Origin: Actinostola sp. cb2023
Taxonomy: Eukaryota > Cnidaria > Anthozoa > Actiniaria > Actinostolidae
Length of the DNA stretch: 64,000 nucleotides
Assembly (NCBI GenBank): GCA_033675265.1
Contig: JAUJYZ010000477.1
Span: forward strand, 62,001 to 126,000
Direction of reading: 5' to 3'
The notes beneath the pieces are model-generated. The model was not told where the DNA came from. It ran no database searches and saw only the letters and a list, made by a program, of their open reading frames with translations. The translations under genes were made by a program, and so were the position numbers. Of the stretch, positions 34,442 to 64,000 are shown piece by piece (positions within the stretch are counted from its first letter, which is position 1; every line of letters begins with the position of its first letter).

Positions 34442-35031
34442 TCCATGTTATAGTCACTACCTGTTTATGATACGGTCATCCTGAGCCGGAAGTCACGCAA
34501 CGACTTTCATTTGGAAAATATACCTCGAGTATCAGTCAAATTCGCTCCAAAACACGTTCAATAAGGCTCCTTTAGTGAATTAAACACCATTCGAATTGAA
34601 AACAACTACCAAACTGTATGTGTTAGGTATATTTAGAGCTCAATATTATAAACTAATTGCGATATCACAAAATATTGACGGCTAGTTGGGAGAAAATATA
34701 TTCCGTATTGGGCGGAGTCGCGCGAATTCGAGTGAATTCAACGTGGAATTCACGAGTCGAGCCAATGAATTTTCCTTGAATCCCATAGCGTTCTCTTTGT
34801 TTTGAAAAATATATAGTTTTTAGACAATCTTGAGTCGCTATATCGCGCGTCGCTAAGAAAGCCAGTGCAGTGTTCAGTCTTTCGCTACGCTAGCCAATAG
34901 GAATCAAGCAAAATTGAATACTAAAATCAGTTTATCTGCATGAACTTGAAGACAAAAGTTGTTTTCTTCAGTCGTTTTAACGTCTAGATTTAGGGTCAAT
35001 CTACAACAGAAACACAGCCATAGATTTAGAT

Positions 35032-35149
35032 ATGGATAACCAGTTCATAGTTAACGAAAACTTACAACCAAAAAGACTAAAAGTGATCAGTGACAGGCTC
35101 GAAGTTCAGTTCAAGTTTTCACAATCAATGAATCAGTCTTGTCAAACCT
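35032..35149 (+). CDS. Candidate first exon (39 codons plus 1 nt), unknown
   Basis: The ATG follows an AT-rich leader; a CCAAT-like AGCCAATAGG lies at about 34,890. The frame reads MDNQFIVNENLQPKRLKVIS then DRLEVQFKFSQSMNQSCQT and ends at a strong donor CCT|GTAAGTATG. The leftover single T would be phase-compatible with the terminal exon at 37,503 (which needs one base), but intervening exons may exist and I cannot show they are one gene. No family recognised. Confidence 0.4.
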
Positions 35150-36205
35150 GTAAGTATGCTTTTCTGATGTTATTCAGTTAACAAAGAAGTCAATTGGAAA
35201 TACACGAAAATACGGACTTATTCTATCCTCATAAGACTTAAATAAATCGTTCAAATTTTCTCAACTGACCGTTTCTTGTTGCTTTCAATCCGATCAGAGA
35301 ACTGAGTGCCGCTTGCATGAGAAGTTGAATCTAGTGAACTTCAACATTTCACAGGACATTGATGGATTTGTTAACTACCTTACTGAATGCTGAAGATTCT
35401 CAGGCAAAATAGTTATTTCAAAGCCATATTTATTGATAAAGATGCAGAGGCGATAGCTCTGATTCAGTGAGTGAAGCTACATGACTTGTACAAAACAAGT
35501 ACACAAGGCTCATAGTAAAAGGCAGCCGATCGACTGACAAGCAAAGAGAACACAACTGGAACACGGGATAAATTTGCAGTTTTGTATGATTACAGGTACA
35601 GATTTTGCTAGGTGTAAATGCTGAATTAAATTGGACTGATTTTGTTGTTTATCTGTTGGCTTAATCTATTAGATTGTGGTTGCTTTATGCCGGTCTGAAA
35701 ATGTCGTTCGCCATGATTTGCTGTCGTTGTACTTCGTGGTCTCTCTTTCAAACATCGATTCTCATCTCGCTTTAATAGATTTCTTTACATCGATTATATT
35801 TAGTGCTAGAGATGCTAAAGCCAGATTCAAAACGATTTGCTTTGCTTTCGTGTTCAGTTTATATTTAAGCGTTGAGAAGACACTTGAAGTACAACTGAAA
35901 AAGCGTAAAGATTTTTCAGTACTCTGTGTTTGTGACATTAATTTCACTTCGATGAAAATGAATTTTACAAATGAAAAATGAGAGCAAACAAAGCTAAAAT
36001 ATTGATTTGACCTCAACTCTCAATCCATGCTTTGTACGCGTATATCGTATCTTAGCCACAGCCTCGCTTTCATCTCGCAATTCCACGCTAAATACCCATG
36101 CATCCGGTTTGCAAAGCACCCAATTCCACGCTGAATACCCTCTCATCCGGTTTGCTTCTCAGCCAATCAGCGCGCGAGTTTCATATGAGCTATGGGATTC
36201 TAACG
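35150..36205. other. Unassigned, possibly intronic
   Basis: Short frames on both strands (for example 35,676-35,981) show no known domain. It lies between two candidate exons on the plus strand. Confidence 0.35.
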
Positions 36206-37012
36206 GAAATCGGTAAAAATCGATGAAGAAAAAAAGTGTGATATCGATTTTTATCGATTTTTATCGATTTTTAACGGTTTGCTGTTTTCGCGTAATAATG
36301 TGTTGAATATCATCTGATTGACCCTAGAGTACAATTACCGAGACGCATAAACCAAACTACTATTGACAACTGCAACTTCTTTTATTCTAAAATCAATATA
36401 TATATTTTTATTGTTATTATCTTTTTATTTATTAACGATACTACCGACGTAACAAGATGTAGATGTTTTTAGGTCACAGTATGGTTTCAAAACCATCGCA
36501 ACCGTGAGAAGAACGGCTCTTACAAACCTGGTCGTTATCAACTAGCGTCTACATCTACTGTGTAAACATCATGCAATTCTTAGTCCTCGTAACAAAGATT
36601 GTGCACGCAGTCGGGACCCGTTCCGGCAACATCCGGACTATCTACAAACTGAGAATAAAAAGCCTTCCTAACCAGTACTATATAGTCCCCTCTATAGTAA
36701 CTATGATACAACTATTGTGAATTGATATTATTTCATTACTTATTTTTTTATTATATAAGTAAACGTTTGCTAGAAAAGTATCCTTGTCTTGTCATTATAT
36801 AATATAATTTTGAAATGAATACGGCAAAATCGATAAATGACGTAAATCGATAAAAAACGTGAATCGATAAAAATCGATATTAAAGAAAAAAAGTGTGATA
36901 TCGATTTTTACCGATTGATCGATACAAATCGATATCAATCAATTCAAGGATATCGATTTTTACCGATTTATCGATTGGCAAATCGATATCGATTTTTATC
37001 GATTGACTACGT
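36206..37012. repeat. ATCGAT-rich repeat blocks at both ends of an 800-bp segment
   Basis: The left block (36,206-36,285) and right block (36,830-37,012) consist of ATCGATTTTTATCGATTTTT and related units in both orientations. Both contain GAAAAAAAGTGTGATATCGA. The intervening 540 bp have no gene. The segment may be one element whose ends are ATCGAT arrays. Confidence 0.7.
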
Positions 37013-37502
37013 CGGGTATACAGGCCATCGAATATTTTAAAAAGTAAACATAGGAAATTATATTTTTGTAAGTTTTATTAGCCAGAACAAAGTATAAGGA
37101 GTAGTGGAATGCTATTCTACCACGGCAAATTAATTTTCTTCAGAACGTAGACTTTTATTTGCCTTGATTTGATCGCTTCCCATTTGATCGATTCCCAGTC
37201 AAACCTTTGCATTTGTATTCGCCATTTTGATTATTCGATTGGGGGAGACCGCTGCTTCATCGTGGGCTCAATGTCCGCGAAAGCTGGCCATGTTATTTGC
37301 GTGGAAGTTTGCGCAATTATCAACAAAAAGTGAATTTGTAACTCGCAGGGAATTGAATATTCATACGATACATTGATCGAATTGGCCACCATATCTGTCT
37401 CAACCTGGCCGGTAAATTATCATGTGCCCAATGTGAAAAATTCACAGACGCCCCAATGATAAAATCTGTATCCCCATCGCATTTCCTTTTCGTCTGAACT
37501 AG
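37013..37502. other. Unassigned, possibly intronic
   Basis: No open frame of note. It ends in a pyrimidine-rich stretch and acceptor (TCTGAACTAG) for the exon at 37,503. Confidence 0.4.
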
Positions 37503-37765
37503 TGTTTTTTGAAAGAATTGAAGTGGGTGGCTTACATTACGTTTTGAAATCTGTAGTAAGATGCTATCATAGCCATTTCACTTGTGCCATCAAAACTAAT
37601 AACGGTGCATGGATATACATTGATGATATGTCTACTTCTGTACAAGAGTTTTATACACTAAATCTTACATCAGTTTTATCGAGACGGTTGGTTCTTTACA
37701 ATTTACGAGTTGGATGCTACTACAGAGCCAAGTCGAACGAGTTCAACTTTGCCCAATACCGCTAG
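37503..37765 (+). CDS. Terminal exon resembling the C-terminus of a ubiquitin-specific protease (C19-like)
   Basis: After the acceptor the frame reads VGGLHYVLKSVVRCYHSHFT, then CAIKTNNGAWIYIDDMSTSV and ends AQYR-stop. In USP-type peptidases the C-terminal box has Y-x-L-x-x-V, a catalytic His in GHYTA-Y and a downstream W-x-x-x-DD. Here HSHFTCAI and WIYIDD occupy those places, so a divergent C19-like domain is the best reading. It carries no catalytic Cys, which would lie in an upstream exon. The domain may belong to a transposon-associated cnidarian family. Confidence 0.45.
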
Positions 37766-37819
37766 CAACATGTTTGAAGCATTTCAAACAACCACAACTA
37801 AACAAGAGTGACAATATAA

Positions 37820-37981
37820 ATGAAAAAGAACACTGTAAATTTCAAAAAATCGACTTCAAAACGTGACATTTCCCTTGGTAATTTAGAAAACACACGTGTC
37901 AATAATACATCAAGCCGCCAGAAAAAGAGAAAAGCAGCTTCATTATTGTCAGATCAGAAGAAAACAATTGTGAAAAAATAA
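37820..37981 (+). CDS. Small Lys-rich ORF (53 aa), unknown
   Basis: ATG to TAA reads MKKNTVNFKKSTSKRDISLG and ends KTIVKK. It lies 54 bp after the C19-like stop, so it is more likely 3' UTR than a gene. Listed because the composition is protein-like. Confidence 0.15.
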   Translation: MKKNTVNFKKSTSKRDISLGNLENTRVNNTSSRQKKRKAASLLSDQKKTIVKK

Positions 37982-38060
37982 ACCCCAATAAGAAAACTAA
38001 ATCCAATACAAAATTCTAGGTCATGTGAAAATTTTCAACCTGGGTCAACATTTTCAACCT

Positions 38061-38270
38061 ATCACCACAGGAAGCCTGGTTCTTGTCACAAGAAGCCCAT
38101 ACACCGGCTCCATGGAATCGGAATGAATTCAAAAGTGACATGTAGGCATAATACTTTTATTGCAAATATTTGCATTAAAAACACATAATAATAACCCAAT
38201 CAGTATATACTAAGTACATGGAGCCGGTGTATGGGCTTCCTGTGACAAGAACCAGGCTTCCTGTGGTGAT
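38061..38270. repeat. Inverted repeat, 54-bp arms
   Basis: ATCACCACAGGAAGCCTGGT and the following TCTTGTCACA...GAAGCCCATACACCGG at 38,061-38,114 are mirrored at 38,217-38,270 with very few differences, around a 100-bp AT-rich loop. Confidence 0.85.
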
Positions 38271-38388
38271 ACATTCAAGATGGCGTACGCCTGCAGATCG
38301 CTCGAATCGCCGAGGCTCAATCGCCCGATCTTCTGCAGTTTGCAGGCTATTTTTTACAGGATATTCAGGTATACTCAATATACCCGTA

Positions 38389-38463
38389 TCGCAATGTTTC
38401 GCCTCGAATCGCAATGTTTCGCCTCGTATCGCAATGTTTCGCCTCGTATCGCAATGTTTCGTT
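38389..38463. repeat. 20-bp tandem repeat, about 4 copies
   Basis: The unit is GCAATGTTTCGCCTCGTATC. Confidence 0.92.
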
Positions 38464-38640
38464 TCGCAAAGTACCGTAAGCCCAAAAGTTGGCATGTTGG
38501 CCGATGGTGATTCGGTTAACCGTTTTGAGTATTAATTTTACTCAGTTTAGAACACAGGCTATCATATAGTCAGCAAATCGATCTAGAAAAGAGTACACAG
38601 TTCAGTATAACAAAAGCAAAGAACATAAATATCATAAATC

Positions 38641-38843
38641 TGACTGAGTGGTCAGAGCGTCGGTCTCAGAATCCGGTGACCCCGAGTTCGAGTCCGCTCT
38701 GTCCACTAGCTGCGACTGTTCTGGGCAATCCCTAGTTCAAATTCAGTTTCTCGACCACGCTTGTAAATAGCCAACTGGTTCGCCTCCTTGCCAGTTGGGT
38801 TTCTTAAAAAAATATTTATTTCAGTTTCAGTTTCATTTCAGGA
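38641..38843 (+). mobile_element. tRNA-derived SINE
   Basis: The head contains a Pol III A box (TGACTGAGTGG) and B box (AGTTCGAGTCC) at normal spacing, with a degenerate anticodon arm (GGTCTCAGAATCC). The body continues TTGTAAATAGCCAACTGGTT and GCCAGTTGGGTTTCTTAA, which I associate with anthozoan SINEs, and ends in TTTCAGTTTCAGTTTCATT. The acceptor and T stems are not intact, so it is not a tRNA gene. Confidence 0.7.
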
Positions 38844-39128
38844 GGACCAGATTGGAAAAAAGCATAGCTTTATCTGTTAGAGTGCTATTTAGAAAAGCGT
38901 GAAATAGTACTAACTTTAAATAGTACTAAATAGTGCTATTTCTATTGTTTTCTATTGTTTCATTAGTGCTATTTAGTACTAATTAGTTATTTAGTTTTCA
39001 AGCTTTTCTAAATTGCACTCTACATCCTCATTAAATAAAGTGTTTTAATTTTTTTCTTCCCGCGACAACCACGTGATTATTATGACGTCAGACAAAAGCG
39101 CTTTCTGATTGGTTTAGACCGTGGTCTA
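38844..39128. other. Unassigned sequence with TAGTGCTATTT repeats
   Basis: TAGTACTAAATAGTGCTATT-type motifs recur in both orientations at 38,905-39,010. No gene. Confidence 0.4.
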
Positions 39129-39172
39129 CATTACATTACATTACATTACATTACATTACATTACATTACATT
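39129..39172. repeat. (TTACA)n microsatellite
   Basis: About nine perfect ACATT/TTACA units. Confidence 0.95.
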
Positions 39173-39444
39173 TTGGTGGTACATTCGAGATTTTTTCTGC
39201 ATACAAGAAATGTTCGCGCTTCGGCACTATTTTGCTGCCGCCTCGTCAGCCTCGCGTCTTTTCTCGGCTGACTCGTTGGCAATTACGCGGGGACTATAAT
39301 ATATGCTTCCTCGGGTTGGCCTCTGGGCCGAAACCCTGCGGGGGGCAATTATGCCAACGGCTCAAATCAGCTGGCGTCGGTAAGTACATGTCGCCGAGAA
39401 CAACAGAATTCTACCCGATGCATCACTCACATCATTTTAATGCA

Positions 39445-39450
39445 TTTATT
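39445..39450 (-). terminator. Putative CLUH polyadenylation signal AATAAA
   Basis: AATAAA on the minus strand lies 80 nt after the CLUH stop codon at 39,531-39,533. It is the nearest canonical signal. Confidence 0.5.
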
Positions 39451-39530
39451 TGTTGTATTCAATTACATCCCAAATCTAAAAAACCCACAAAGCTGGAAAT
39501 TAACACTTTCATTTTTAACAAGCGATCTCA

Positions 39531-64000
<24,470 letters not shown>

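Noticed and set aside
38175..38535. Open frames of 105-106 codons on both strands
   Set aside because: They are created by the 54-bp inverted repeat and the 20-bp tandem repeat.

Overview
The window is animal nuclear DNA: AT-rich, with long multi-exon genes, consensus GT-AG introns, abundant short terminal-inverted-repeat elements, tRNA-derived SINEs and large AAT/ATT microsatellites. An anthozoan cnidarian (stony coral or sea anemone) is the best guess. The reasons are the style of the class A GPCR, the THAP and SWIM exons, and a SINE body that looks anthozoan. This placement rests on recognition, not on a search.

The right 24 kb (39,531 to beyond 64,000, minus strand) is one gene, CLUH (clustered mitochondria protein homolog). 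I could chain 36 exons by hand. Every junction is phase-consistent, and together they give 919 residues ending in a TAA at 39,531-39,533; the N-terminal part lies beyond the right edge. Its introns hold at least a dozen non-autonomous transposons, three palindromic inserts, a split GGTATGGTGT microsatellite, a 50-bp tandem array, and an array that repeats the 3' end of one exon together with its splice donor.

The left 39 kb is repeat-rich. From left to right:
- a small inverted-repeat element with a 14-bp array (1.6-1.9 kb);
- two loci at 2.7-4.2 and 15.2-16.1 kb that share an upstream repeat, a short ATG exon ending in a GTATAAA donor, and a downstream tandem array;
- a 107-bp array (6.1-7.1 kb);
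- a decayed hAT transposon (8.9-11.1 kb);
- LINE 3' fragments (11.4-11.9, 24.9-25.2 kb) and an endonuclease fragment (26.4 kb);
- a 3.2-kb foldback structure (11.9-15.2 kb);
- three MITE-like units with poly-C/G ends (19.6, 20.2, 27.6 kb);
- an 18-bp minisatellite (21.8-23.3 kb) that runs directly into the C-terminal tail of a frameshifted class A GPCR (23.1-24.2 kb);
- a large inverted repeat (28.7-30.2 kb).

Between 32 and 38 kb are isolated exons: a SWIM zinc finger exon (33.05 kb, +), a THAP zinc finger first exon with two E2F-like sites upstream (33.6 kb, -), a candidate first exon (35.03 kb, +) and a ubiquitin-protease-like terminal exon (37.5 kb, +).

I found no new multi-gene system. 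The most interesting signals are the splice-donor minisatellite in CLUH, the GPCR tail grown from a minisatellite, the paired promoter-exon-array loci, and the TTAA-flanked 2.2-kb palindrome.
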